This document shows positions 51,616 through 60,685 of a DNA stretch of 64,000 nt, piece by piece. Source of the stretch: Fen-1258 sp964449775 (GTDB lineage: Bacteria; Bacteroidota; Ignavibacteria; Ignavibacteriales; Melioribacteraceae); contig CAYVBQ010000004.1 of NCBI GenBank assembly GCA_964449775.1, positions 62,001 through 126,000 of the forward strand, written 5' to 3'. The number at the start of each line of letters is the position of its first letter. Position 1 is the first letter of the stretch. The translations under genes and the position numbers were made by a program. A model generated the notes under the pieces. It ran no database searches and was not told the origin of the DNA. It worked only from the letters and a program-made list of their open reading frames with translations.

Positions 51616-53067
51616 ATGAATTTTTTGAAAAATTTATTTGTGGTTTCTTTGCTGCTTTTTCTTGGCGTGAATAATTATGTAGGCGCTCAAGAAGAACAGA
51701 AGAAAGATGAAAAACAGTTCACAAGTCTTTGGGAAGGAAAACTGAAAATTTCTTCCGTCTCGTTGCGACTAGTTCTAAAATTATTCTCTAATAGCGATGG
51801 CTCACTCGGTGCATTTTTAGATAGCCCGGATCAAGGTGCTAACAACATTCCGGTTTCATCTATAACTATGGACGAAGACAGTTTAAAGTTTGCGATCCAA
51901 ACAATCGGCGCTTCATACACAGGAAAAATTTATAAAGATAGTGTAATGGTAAAAGGCACATTCAAACAGGGCGGAATGGTTCTGCCGCTCGACCTAAAAA
52001 AAATTGAAAAACTTACTGAAGTAAAACGACCGCAAGAACCGAAGAAACCATATCCATATAATGATGAAGAAGTAACATTCGAAAATAAAACCGCAAACAT
52101 TACACTTGCCGGTTCTTTTACTTATCCTAAAAGCGGCGGGCTATTTCCTGCGGTTGTGTTTGTAACCGGTTCAGGCCCTCAAGATAGGGATGAAACTCTC
52201 GCCGGAGGAATAAACCACAAACCATTTCTAATTCTTTCTGATTACCTAACGCGTAATGGAATTGCAGTTCTCCGTTATGATGACCGCGGAATCGGAAAAT
52301 CGAAAGGAGTTTTTGCAACATCAACAACAGAAGATTTTGCAACAGACGCACAAGCCGCCGTTGAATATTTGAAAGCAAGAAAAGAAGTTGATCCTAAAAA
52401 AATCGGAATTGCGGGACACAGCGAAGGCGGATTAATTGCGCCAATGGTTGCGGTGAATTCTAGTGATGTTAGTTTCATTGTTCTTTTGGCGGGACCGGGA
52501 TTGCCGGGAAAAGATATTTTACTCCTTCAGGGTAGGCTGATAAGCAAAGCCAGCGGAGAAAAAGAAGAGGCGATAAATAAAGGAATGAAGCTGAACGAAA
52601 AAATGTATGATGCTGTTCTTTCCGAAGAAAATAATACCGTTGCAGAAGAAAAAATTAGAGCGCTGTACGATGACTTTTACAATTCATTAACCGCGGAAGA
52701 GAAAAAGGAAGCAGATGGTCGAAAGCAAATGATAGAACAGGGAATAAAACAGTTAACAAAACCATGGTTTAGATTCTTCATGAAATTTGATCCCCGTCCT
52801 GTTTTAGAGAGTGTAACTGTGCCGGTTCTTGCGCTAAATGGAGAAAAAGATTTGCAAGTGCCGCCTAAAGAAAATCTTGTAGAAATTGAAAAGGCGTTAA
52901 AAGTTGGCGGCAACACAAACTTCAAAATAGTAGAACTGCAAAATCTGAATCATCTATTTCAAACAGCCAGAACAGGGTCGCCCTCGGAGTACGGAACGAT
53001 TGAAGAAACATTTTCTCCCGATGCTTTGAAGATAATTAAAGATTGGATTTTAGAAGTGAATAAATAA
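51616..53067 (+). CDS. Exported alpha/beta hydrolase (S33/S9-like)
   Basis: The 483-residue product has a signal peptide (to about 24) and a beta-rich N-terminal domain of about 110 residues with two similar halves. An alpha/beta hydrolase domain (about 155-480) includes PAVVFVTGSGPQDRDET, YDDRGIGKS and the nucleophile elbow GHSEGG (Ser269). The acid lies in LNGEKDLQVPP and the His in LNHLFQ near the end. It is likely a peptidase or esterase acting in the periplasm. It follows the M16 pair on the same strand after a gap of about 160 bases, which suggests a peptide-processing set. AAGGAG lies 8 bases before the ATG. Confidence 0.9.
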   Translation: MNFLKNLFVVSLLLFLGVNNYVGAQEEQKKDEKQFTSLWEGKLKISSVSLRLVLKLFSNSDGSLGAFLDSPDQGANNIPVSSITMDEDSLKFAIQTIGASYTGKIYKDSVMVKGTFKQGGMVLPLDLKKIEKLTEVKRPQEPKKPYPYNDEEVTFENKTANITLAGSFTYPKSGGLFPAVVFVTGSGPQDRDETLAGGINHKPFLILSDYLTRNGIAVLRYDDRGIGKSKGVFATSTTEDFATDAQAAVEYLKARKEVDPKKIGIAGHSEGGLIAPMVAVNSSDVSFIVLLAGPGLPGKDILLLQGRLISKASGEKEEAINKGMKLNEKMYDAVLSEENNTVAEEKIRALYDDFYNSLTAEEKKEADGRKQMIEQGIKQLTKPWFRFFMKFDPRPVLESVTVPVLALNGEKDLQVPPKENLVEIEKALKVGGNTNFKIVELQNLNHLFQTARTGSPSEYGTIEETFSPDALKIIKDWILEVNK

Positions 53068-53166
53068 ATACTTATTCGTAGAGACTCGATTAAGTTGACT
53101 TCATAGCAAGCATTGTGTATCATATATTTGTAAGTCATTATTACTTCCTTTTCTCACAACATATAG

Positions 53167-54777
53167 GTGTATACTTTGAGACGCTGGAATGGTTGGGGCG
53201 ACGAGAGCGTTGCTTACCCTTTGCCTCCTCGCGCAGCACAATTTCTGGAAAATATTCTTGGTCCGGGAATGCCGCAACAAGATGCAACATTAGAACAAGT
53301 GCTTCGAACAGTATCAGACTCGCGCTTATCTGCGCATCCTCTTGTTTCGCTTGATCCTATTGCTCGTATTATTCATTCTCGAGGACAAAGTTTTCCCGAC
53401 TGGGTAGCGATGCGCAGCGGAAGATATGATGTTTTCCCCGATGGCGTTGCCTTTCCATTGACTAACAGCGATGTCAGTGAACTTATTCTCTATGCAAAAC
53501 AAACCGGTGCACGAATTGTTCCGTATGGCGGCGGCACAAGCGTAGTAGGGCATATCAATCCGTGCGTCAGTACGTTTCCAGTGTTGACGGTTGATATAGG
53601 GCGGATGAACCGTCTCTTACGGTTCGATGAGAAGAGCTCTTTAGCTACTTTTGGCGCCGGTGTAAGTGGACCCGACTTGGAAGCGCAATTACGAGCTCGC
53701 AGCTACACACTTGGGCATTATCCGCAATCGTTCGAATATTCAACATTGGGCGGTTGGGTTATTACACGATCGAGTGGACAACAATCACTTGGTTACGGAC
53801 GCATCGAAAAACTTTTTGCAGGTGGACGTATGGAAACCCCTAACGGTGTTTTGGAATTTCCACCATTTCCAGCTTCTGCGGCTGGACCCGATGTGCGCGA
53901 GATGGTGTTAGGTTCAGAGGGACGTTTTGGAATCCTCACCGAAGCAACGGTTCGTGTAACACCTCTACCGGAACGGGAGGAATTTTATGTTCTTTTCTTC
54001 CCGAATTTTGAGCTGGGTCAAGAAGCTGTTCGCACAATGTTACGTGAATGGCCGCCGCTTTCTATGTTGCGTCTCAGCACTGCTTTGGAAACTGATATTG
54101 GCTTGAGAATGGCGGGTTATGAACGATTGATTTCCGCTTTAGAAAAAGTATTATCGTTACGTGGATTGGGAACCGAGAAGTGTATGTTGATGGTTGGGTG
54201 TACTGGAACTGAAACGCTTGTAAAAAAATCGCATAAGGAAGTGCTAAATATTGCAAACCGCTACGATGGTGTTAATGTGGGCCGCTCGTTTGGAAAGCAG
54301 TGGTATAAAAACCGTTTTCGTTCACCATACCTGCGGAACACATTGTGGAATATGGGATATGGTGTTGATACTGTAGAAACAGCAACAACCTGGTCCAAAG
54401 TTTCTGATATGGCCTATTCCCTTGAATCGGCATTACGTGATGGTCTTTCTGATGTAGGCGAAAAAGTTCATCCGTTTACTCATTTATCACATGTATATTC
54501 AACTGGATCAAGCATATATACAACGTTTCTTTTTCGTCTTGCGTCTGATCCGAACGAGACACTTGCCCGTTGGAAAAAACTTAAGGCAGCGGCATGCAAC
54601 ACCATAATTGCGCATGGGGGAACGATTAGTCATCAACATGGCGTTGGCACAGACCACATGCCTTATCTCAAAACGGAAAAAGGGGAACTTGGCATTGCAA
54701 TGATTCAACACCTCTGCAAGAAATTGGATCCGGAGGGAATCTTGAACCCTGGAAAATTAGTTGAAAGCGAGAAGTAA
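53167..54777 (+). CDS. FAD-linked protein of the alkyl-DHAP synthase (AGPS) family
   Basis: The 536-residue product has an FAD-binding PCMH fold (PYGGGTSVVGH near 120) and the AGPS signature GGWVITRSSGQQSLGYGRIE (compare the STRASG...YGNIE region of animal AGPS). ETATTWSKV and HGGTISHQHGVGTDHMPYL follow; the last corresponds to the active-site histidine run, here HQH rather than HHH. AGPS swaps the acyl group of acyl-DHAP for a fatty alcohol, giving ether lipid. Related bacterial enzymes may do this or oxidise glycerol/hydroxy-acid substrates; this cannot be settled from sequence. It is the first gene of a three-gene run with tiny gaps, and is visibly more GC-rich than its neighbours. The GTG start has a weak ribosome site; a TTG three codons later is an alternative. 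Confidence 0.85.
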   Translation: MYTLRRWNGWGDESVAYPLPPRAAQFLENILGPGMPQQDATLEQVLRTVSDSRLSAHPLVSLDPIARIIHSRGQSFPDWVAMRSGRYDVFPDGVAFPLTNSDVSELILYAKQTGARIVPYGGGTSVVGHINPCVSTFPVLTVDIGRMNRLLRFDEKSSLATFGAGVSGPDLEAQLRARSYTLGHYPQSFEYSTLGGWVITRSSGQQSLGYGRIEKLFAGGRMETPNGVLEFPPFPASAAGPDVREMVLGSEGRFGILTEATVRVTPLPEREEFYVLFFPNFELGQEAVRTMLREWPPLSMLRLSTALETDIGLRMAGYERLISALEKVLSLRGLGTEKCMLMVGCTGTETLVKKSHKEVLNIANRYDGVNVGRSFGKQWYKNRFRSPYLRNTLWNMGYGVDTVETATTWSKVSDMAYSLESALRDGLSDVGEKVHPFTHLSHVYSTGSSIYTTFLFRLASDPNETLARWKKLKAAACNTIIAHGGTISHQHGVGTDHMPYLKTEKGELGIAMIQHLCKKLDPEGILNPGKLVESEK

Positions 54778-54780
54778 CAG

Positions 54781-56430
54781 ATGATGAAGTGGAACAATCA
54801 ATGGCGCGAGAACATCTGGGCACGCATTGGTCAAACATGGGATGTTGTTATAATTGGTGGTGGAATTACCGGCGCCGGAATTTTACGTGAAGCAACACGG
54901 CGGGGGCTGCGGGCACTATTGGTAGAACAACGCGACTTCGGATGGGGCACTTCCAGCCGCTCGTCAAAACTGGTGCACGGAGGTCTGCGCTATTTAAAAG
55001 AGGGAAAGATCATTCTAACCCAAGCTTCTGTTCGAGAGCGCAATCGTTTACTTGACGAAGGGAAAGGACTTGTTACACATTTGGGGTTTCTCCTTGCAAC
55101 GTATAAAGGGCAATATCCGGGGAAATGGACCTACGGCGTTGGTCTTTCAATTTATGATTTGTTAGCGCTTCAATGGAATCATACTTATCACAGTGCAGTA
55201 GATTTTCAAATGCTCGCGCCGCGTATTACACGTGAACGATTAGAAGGAGGTTTCAGCTTTGCCGATGCACAAACCGATGATGCCCGCCTGGTCTTACGTG
55301 TGATTCGAGAGGCAGTTGCTGCCGGAGGATATGCGATGAATTATATCCGTGCAGAAGAATTGATTCGTGATGGTGATGATGTGAAGGGTATTCGTTTATT
55401 GGATGTTGTAAATAATCGAAGAGCCGATGTGTATGCAAAGTGTTTTATTAATGCAACAGGTGTATGGTCGGATAACTTGAGAAAACAAGTTGACGCACAA
55501 CCGCACATCCGCCCGCTTCGCGGCAGCCACTTGATTTTTCCTGCGTGGTGCGTTCCTGTAGCACAGGCAGTGACTTTCCCTCATCCAGGTGATCATCGCC
55601 CGATACTCATTATTCCATGGGAAGGCATCACACTTGTTGGTACAACCGACATTGACCACGATCGCCCTTTGCAAGAGGAGCCAAGTATTACCCCGGAAGA
55701 GACAGCATATTTAATGTCTGCTGTAGAATCGGAATTTCCATCCCTACACGTAACACTTGATGATATCATATCTACATTTGCAGGCATTCGTCCGGTGATA
55801 GATACTAAAAAGGTTGAACCATCGAAAGCTTCCCGCGAACATGTGGTGTGGGAAGAAAAAGGTTTATTGACAGTAACAGGAGGAAAGTTAACAACGTTTC
55901 GTCTTATAGCGCTCGATGCTCTTGAGGCAGCACGGCACCGTTTGCCTGCGATGACGCCTGTTAAACGAAATGGACGCATGCTCGATAACGTGAATGTTAC
56001 AATCCCGCCGAACATCACACTCGATGAATCCCAAAAGATACGCTTATTAGGTCGTTATGGTAACGATGCATCGGCAGTAATTTCATTGGCACGTGAAGGT
56101 GAACTTGAGCTGATTCCGGGGACTCCATACATCTGGGCAGAATTGCGTTACGCTGCCCGAAGCGAAGGCGTTGTTCACTTAGATGATCTGCTGCTGCGCC
56201 GTGTGCGTTTAGGGCTGTTGCTTCCAAACGGAGGAGAATCGCTCTTGCCAAAAATTCGTGAGATAACAGTAGCAGAACTTGAATGGAATGATGCCCGGTG
56301 GGAAGTCGAAGAAACAGCATACAAAACTTTGTGGCAGCAATGCTACAGCTTACCTGATCGAAAGACAATACCCGAGTGGCGAAAAAAAGCAGCCGAACTT
56401 AAGGTGAATAATAGCAGGTCAACCCATTAA
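54781..56430 (+). CDS. glpD: Glycerol-3-phosphate dehydrogenase/oxidase, FAD-dependent
   Basis: The 549-residue product is a full GlpD/GlpO-type protein. It has an N-terminal FAD fold DVVIIGGGITGAGILREATRRG, the signature GTSSRSSKLVHGGLRYL, INATGVWSD, LRGSHLIFP, and TFAGIRPVIDTK with VTGGKLTTFR. A C-terminal DAO-C domain ends the protein. It oxidises glycerol 3-phosphate to DHAP and passes electrons to quinone, or to oxygen in the oxidase forms. DHAP is the precursor needed by the AGPS-like gene 4 bp upstream. The FGGY kinase gene follows after 4 bp. Codon use and GC are similar to those neighbours and unlike the rest of the window. Confidence 0.92.
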   Translation: MMKWNNQWRENIWARIGQTWDVVIIGGGITGAGILREATRRGLRALLVEQRDFGWGTSSRSSKLVHGGLRYLKEGKIILTQASVRERNRLLDEGKGLVTHLGFLLATYKGQYPGKWTYGVGLSIYDLLALQWNHTYHSAVDFQMLAPRITRERLEGGFSFADAQTDDARLVLRVIREAVAAGGYAMNYIRAEELIRDGDDVKGIRLLDVVNNRRADVYAKCFINATGVWSDNLRKQVDAQPHIRPLRGSHLIFPAWCVPVAQAVTFPHPGDHRPILIIPWEGITLVGTTDIDHDRPLQEEPSITPEETAYLMSAVESEFPSLHVTLDDIISTFAGIRPVIDTKKVEPSKASREHVVWEEKGLLTVTGGKLTTFRLIALDALEAARHRLPAMTPVKRNGRMLDNVNVTIPPNITLDESQKIRLLGRYGNDASAVISLAREGELELIPGTPYIWAELRYAARSEGVVHLDDLLLRRVRLGLLLPNGGESLLPKIREITVAELEWNDARWEVEETAYKTLWQQCYSLPDRKTIPEWRKKAAELKVNNSRSTH

Positions 56431-56434
56431 CTCT

Positions 56435-58006
56435 ATGCCATTGTATAGTGATTATATTTTAGCAATTGATAACGGAACGCAAAGTGTTCGTGCGCTGCTT
56501 TTTGATCTCAAAGGGAATCTCATTGCTAAATCGCGAGTACCGCTCGAACCGTATTTTTCTACAGAGCCAGGCTGGGCTGAACAACACACAGAATATTTCT
56601 GGAATTCCCTTTGCCGCGCTTGTGTAGAGCTTTGGCAAATTACTGATGTTCCAAAAGATGCAATTGCAGGGGTGGCGCTTACTACTCAACGCTCAACTGT
56701 AATCAATCTTGATGAGAACGGTAAACCTCTAAGACCGGCTATTATTTGGCTGGATCAACGACGGACAAAAGTTGTAAAGCCTGTTGGCGGTTTATGGGGG
56801 ATCGCATTTAAAGTAGCCGGCGTAAATGATACAGTTGCATATCTTCAAGCCGAAGCTGAAGCAAATTGGATTCGAACGCATCAACCGGATATTTGGAAGC
56901 AAACATACAAATATCTTTTTCTTTCAGGCTACCTTACGTATAAGCTTACCGGAAATTTTGTTGATTCGTCTGGCTGTCAGGTTGGTTATGTTCCATTCGA
57001 TTACAAAAAACAGCAATGGGCTTCTGCGCATGATTGGAAGTGGAAAGCTTTGTCAATATCTCCCGAAATTCTTCCTGCGTTAATTCCACCTACACATCAG
57101 TTGGGAACAATTACAAAAGAGGCAGCAGAAGCGACCGGCATACCATATGGACTTCCCCTAATAGCTGCGGCAGCAGATAAAGCTTGTGAAGTTATTGGCG
57201 CAGGATGCCTTGAACCTCATATCGGCTGTTTAAGCTATGGAACAACAGCAACAATTAACACAACGCATAAGAAGTATGTTGAAGTAATTCCGATGATTCC
57301 ACCGTATCCGGCTGCTGTGCCCGGCGCCTATAGTTTGGAAATTCAAATTTATCGCGGCTACTGGATGGTGAATTGGTTCAAGCAGGAATTTGGTTATCAT
57401 GAACTGCGGCTAGCTCAAGAGAAAGGAGTAGAACCCGAAGTGTTGTTCGACGAATTAGTCCATCAGGTGCCTCCGGGTTCAATGGGATTGATGCTGCAGC
57501 CCTATTGGTCGCCGGGTTTGAAAGCGCCTGGTCCTGAAGCCAAAGGTGCAATTATTGGTTTTGGTGATGTTCACACACGGGCACATCTTTATCGTGCAAT
57601 ACTTGAAGGTCTGGCGTATGCTTTGCGCGAAGGGAAGGAACGTACTGAACGCCGGAGCGGTGTTCCTATTACTGAACTTCGTGTCTCCGGCGGCGGTTCA
57701 CAGAGCAATGCCGCAATGCAGTTAACTGCCGATATCTTTGGATTGCCCACCGCCCGTCCTCATATTTACGAAACCTCAGGACTTGGTGCAGCAGTTGATG
57801 CAGCTGTTGGGTTGCGCTTGCATCCTGATTTTGCTACTGCCGTGAAAGAAATGACACACCTTGGACGCGTCTTTGAACCCGATGTTCGTACACACGAGAT
57901 TTATAATCAACTCTACAATCGTATTTACAAAGAGATGTATAAAAAACTCAAGCCGCTGTACGAGGAGATTCGAGAGATTATCGGTTATCCTGCAAAGGTC
58001 GGTTGA
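56435..58006 (+). CDS. FGGY-family carbohydrate kinase (glycerol/xylulose kinase-like)
   Basis: The 523-residue product has the ASKHA fold. The phosphate-1 motif is YILAIDNGTQSVRALLFD, with GWAEQHTEYFWNSL, AGVALTTQRSTVI and IIWLDQRR in the N-domain. IGCLSYGTTATINTT, GLAYALREGKERTE and the FGGY signature region ELRVSGGGSQSNAAMQLTADIFGLP lie in the C-domain. The family phosphorylates sugars or polyols with ATP. In this operon the expected substrate is glycerol, giving the glycerol 3-phosphate used by the upstream GlpD; xylulose or another sugar remains possible. It is the third gene of the GC-rich operon. Confidence 0.88.
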   Translation: MPLYSDYILAIDNGTQSVRALLFDLKGNLIAKSRVPLEPYFSTEPGWAEQHTEYFWNSLCRACVELWQITDVPKDAIAGVALTTQRSTVINLDENGKPLRPAIIWLDQRRTKVVKPVGGLWGIAFKVAGVNDTVAYLQAEAEANWIRTHQPDIWKQTYKYLFLSGYLTYKLTGNFVDSSGCQVGYVPFDYKKQQWASAHDWKWKALSISPEILPALIPPTHQLGTITKEAAEATGIPYGLPLIAAAADKACEVIGAGCLEPHIGCLSYGTTATINTTHKKYVEVIPMIPPYPAAVPGAYSLEIQIYRGYWMVNWFKQEFGYHELRLAQEKGVEPEVLFDELVHQVPPGSMGLMLQPYWSPGLKAPGPEAKGAIIGFGDVHTRAHLYRAILEGLAYALREGKERTERRSGVPITELRVSGGGSQSNAAMQLTADIFGLPTARPHIYETSGLGAAVDAAVGLRLHPDFATAVKEMTHLGRVFEPDVRTHEIYNQLYNRIYKEMYKKLKPLYEEIREIIGYPAKVG

Positions 58007-58020
58007 TACACAAGGTTTTT

Positions 58021-58899
58021 CTATTCTGGTGGAGTACTGCCTGAAACGTGATGCTTATACAACTCCCACGAGATGTAAATGTTCTGCACCAAAACATAAA
58101 AGACAGGACCAAGCACTGTAAGCGGACTCATAAAAGTTAATGCGATCCAAATTGTGAAAGCATTGTTCTTTTGTCCAAGCGATTGACTTGCCTCTGCAGA
58201 AAATTCTTTTCCGCCGATTACCCAACCAAGCAAGAAAAATAAAATACAAAGCCCGGCAGAGATCAGTGCAATGTAAAAAACAATTCCAATTTCACTTGTT
58301 AATTCTGACCGAATGTAATGTGATGCCTCGGATGTTGCTAAATAAATATTCAAAATCAAAATGTAGAAAGACAAATCCTTCCAGCCAATGAGCGCTTTCC
58401 ACATTCCGGGAAAAGTATATTTAATGATTTGTGCAAGCGCCAACGGCACAGATAAGGTGATAATGATAGGTGGTAAAACTTTTCCAACCGAAATATCTGA
58501 GCCGCTGTTCATCAGTAAAGGGAGTAAAAATGGAATAAGAAGGGCAACAACAACATTGTTAAGCAAAAGCGAAAACGTAACATACTCAACATTCTTTTTT
58601 TTAAGGCTAATAATTACCGGCGCAGCAATGGCGGTTGGAGCTATTGCAGTTATGAACGCCGTTTGTGCCAGAACAATGCTGAATGGTTTCAAGAAAAAAT
58701 AAACCGCGATTGATGTGAAGATAATAGTTGCAATAATTACAAAATGACTTCGCCTAATAATTTCTTTTTCTAACCGCACATCCAGAAATGAAAAGAAGAG
58801 CATAAGCATCAAGAAGTAACGAATAAGAAAAGTATACTTATGTCCGTATGGAAATAGGACTCCTAACGTGATTGCAAAAAGAAGAAGAATGGTTTTCAT
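58021..58899 (-). CDS. BASS-family (bile acid/sodium symporter-like) membrane transporter
   Basis: The 292-residue product has about nine hydrophobic helices (FLIRYFLMLMLFFSFL, FVIIATIIFTSIAVYFFL, AFITAIAPTAIAAPVIISL). Prolines and polar residues break the helices in the two inverted repeats (TAIAPTAIAAP, and the later NAFTIWIALTFMSPL), as in BASS/SBF and related ArsB-like transporters. The substrate is unknown. It is transcribed towards the ether-lipid-like operon with only 14 bp between stop codons. No partner gene is adjacent. Confidence 0.75.
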   Translation of the reverse strand: MKTILLLFAITLGVLFPYGHKYTFLIRYFLMLMLFFSFLDVRLEKEIIRRSHFVIIATIIFTSIAVYFFLKPFSIVLAQTAFITAIAPTAIAAPVIISLKKKNVEYVTFSLLLNNVVVALLIPFLLPLLMNSGSDISVGKVLPPIIITLSVPLALAQIIKYTFPGMWKALIGWKDLSFYILILNIYLATSEASHYIRSELTSEIGIVFYIALISAGLCILFFLLGWVIGGKEFSAEASQSLGQKNNAFTIWIALTFMSPLTVLGPVFYVLVQNIYISWELYKHHVSGSTPPE

Positions 58900-58979
58900 T
58901 AACAGAAAATTTTATTGATAGAAACTTAGTAATGTAAATCTCACTATTCAAACCGACACAGAATAAAAGCCCATCCCCA

Positions 58980-59004
58980 CCCTTCCCAATGGGAAGGGCT
59001 TTTT
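58980..59004 (+). terminator. Hairpin with T-run in the intergenic region
   Basis: CCCTTCCC and GGGAAGGG pair perfectly around AAT and are followed by CTTTTT on the plus strand. No plus-strand gene ends just before it, so it may belong to a repeat element rather than terminate a known transcript. Confidence 0.5.
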
Positions 59005-59098
59005 AAAACTCGGTCGAGGTGTTTAATCTTCAACCCTCATTATAAAATTATAACTTCGTGGCAATCCGCCGTTGCGGATCGAGGAATTTTTTCGATTC

Positions 59099-59160
59099 AA
59101 CAGATTTACGCAAATCAAAATCCATGAATATCTGTTAAATCCGCGTCATCCGTGTGCTAA
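59099..59160. repeat. Dispersed intergenic repeat (AATCCGCGT family)
   Basis: An inverted AACAGAT/ATCTGTT pair (59099-59105, 59130-59136) is followed by AAATCCGCGTCATCCGTG, which matches the right end of the elements at 36280-36304 and 63876-63898. Confidence 0.6.
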
Positions 59161-59355
59161 TAAAAATATTGTCATTCTGTATAATCTTATTTTTCAGAAG
59201 TCTCTTGTAATCACTCTTACTTTAAATATTAGATCGGGATTAATGAAATCTCCGGTAGAATAAAATCTTTCTTAACAAATTTTAACAATAAAAGAAGCCA
59301 TCTTATTCATATTTTTACCGTCAAAGTGTAAATCAACATTGTGGAATAGAGTTTT

Positions 59356-60435
59356 ATGAATAGTATAATGACTAAAAGGATTTCAATTGCCGGATTTGTG
59401 ATTGTAGTCTTGGGTTTCCTAATAATTCCGAGATTCTTCTCCAAGAAGGAGAACGTGCTGGTCGAGGGCATAGGTGCCGGACGAAATGGTGCAATGATTG
59501 CAGTCAACGTTAAAATTGCAAAACCATCTTCATTTGAAAACAAACTACAGATCTCAGGCTCTATCATTAGCAACGAAGAGGTTGAGTTACGAATGGAAAC
59601 CTCCGGAAAAATTATTTCTATCAATTTTAAAGAAGGCGCAAAAGTTAATAAGGGTGATCTTCTTGTGAAGGTTAATGATGCAGATCTTCAAGCTCAACTA
59701 CAGAAAGTGGAGATTAGAAAAAAACTAGCCGAAGATAAAGAGTATAGACAAAGAACACTGCTTGAGAAAAAAGGAATTAGTCAAGAAACATATGATGTTG
59801 TGCTGAACGATTTGAACTCGGCAAAAGCAGATATCGAAAATCTCAAAGCACAAATTGCAAAAACTGAAATTCGCGCACCCTTCAATGGAACAGTCGGACT
59901 GCGTTATGTGAGCGAGGGCAGCTATGTATCTTCATCAACACGGATTGCAACACTTCAAAATATTAATCCCGCAAAAATTGATTTCTCTGTTCCGCAGAGA
60001 TATGCAAGTATAATTTCTATCGGAAATATTGTTTCACTCAAATCTCCTTCGGGAAAAATGTATCAAGCAAGAATTTATGCAATTGAACCGAAGATTGATC
60101 CGGCTACACGTGCATTGCAAGTCCGCGCGATATCTCCTAATGATCGAGGCGAGTTAATACCCGGCTCTTACGTAAACATTACACTTGCTTTGAACGATGT
60201 AAAGAACGCAATTACAATCCCAACGCAGGCTTTAGCGCTTGATATTTCAGGTGAGCTTGTTTTCATTTATAAAAATGGTTTTGCTGTTCCAAGAAAAGTT
60301 GAAAGCGGAATTAGAACCGAAGAAGAAGTACAAATAGTTGACGGTATTACACCTGGAGACACTATCATCACAACCGGAGTTATGCAACTGCGTCCGCGGG
60401 CGAAAGTGAAAATAATGTCTGAAGGGAAAAAATAA
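59356..60435 (+). CDS. RND efflux periplasmic adaptor (membrane fusion protein)
   Basis: The 359-residue product has an N-terminal membrane anchor (ISIAGFVIVVLGFLIIPRFF). The adaptor layout follows: a beta-barrel start, a lipoyl half-motif (EVELRMETSGKIISINFKEG, KGDLLVKVND), a short coiled coil, and the returning lipoyl half (KTEIRAPFNGTVGLRYVSEG). Then come the beta-barrel and membrane-proximal domain (VNITLALNDVKNAITIPTQA, GDTIITTGVMQLRPRAKV). It couples the inner-membrane pump to the outer-membrane channel. The RND pump gene follows on the same strand after a 250-bp gap that contains a repeat element. Confidence 0.93.
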   Translation: MNSIMTKRISIAGFVIVVLGFLIIPRFFSKKENVLVEGIGAGRNGAMIAVNVKIAKPSSFENKLQISGSIISNEEVELRMETSGKIISINFKEGAKVNKGDLLVKVNDADLQAQLQKVEIRKKLAEDKEYRQRTLLEKKGISQETYDVVLNDLNSAKADIENLKAQIAKTEIRAPFNGTVGLRYVSEGSYVSSSTRIATLQNINPAKIDFSVPQRYASIISIGNIVSLKSPSGKMYQARIYAIEPKIDPATRALQVRAISPNDRGELIPGSYVNITLALNDVKNAITIPTQALALDISGELVFIYKNGFAVPRKVESGIRTEEEVQIVDGITPGDTIITTGVMQLRPRAKVKIMSEGKK

Positions 60436-60481
60436 ACAAGTTTCTGAATAAATTTTGAGCTCACTCCCAAAAGGTATTTTC

Positions 60482-60590
60482 TGTCATTGCGAGGAGCGAA
60501 GCGACGAAGCAATCTTTTGGAAACAGCTTAAATTCAAGAGATTGCTTCGCGGAGTTTACACTGAACGAAGTGATTGTGCTCGCAATGACA
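60482..60590. repeat. MITE-like palindromic element with 12-bp perfect ends
   Basis: TGTCATTGCGAG (60482-60493) and CTCGCAATGACA (60579-60590) are perfect inverted ends. An inner pair CGAAGCAATCT/AGATTGCTTCG (60505-60515, 60539-60549) extends the fold. The GAGGAGCGAAGCGACGAAGC phrase is known from intergenic repeats in many unrelated bacteria. It sits between the two RND genes and could form a long hairpin in their transcript, which would bear on their relative expression. Confidence 0.85.
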
Positions 60591-60685
60591 TAATTAAATA
60601 GCACCTTTTTATAGTAGACTCAATCTTATTAAGAAATTCTTCTCTAACCTTTATAGGGGTTAGAATCAAAAACGAGAAAAACAAA

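Larger units (their letters stand above)
58900..59355. other. Intergenic stretch with hairpins and a dispersed repeat
   Basis: About 456 bases without a gene. It holds the hairpin-plus-T-run at 58980-59004, a second hairpin ATCCGC/GCGGAT at 59064-59079, and a dispersed repeat at 59099-59160. It should also hold the promoters of the transporter gene (leftward) and of the RND adaptor gene (rightward), which I could not place. Confidence 0.5.
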
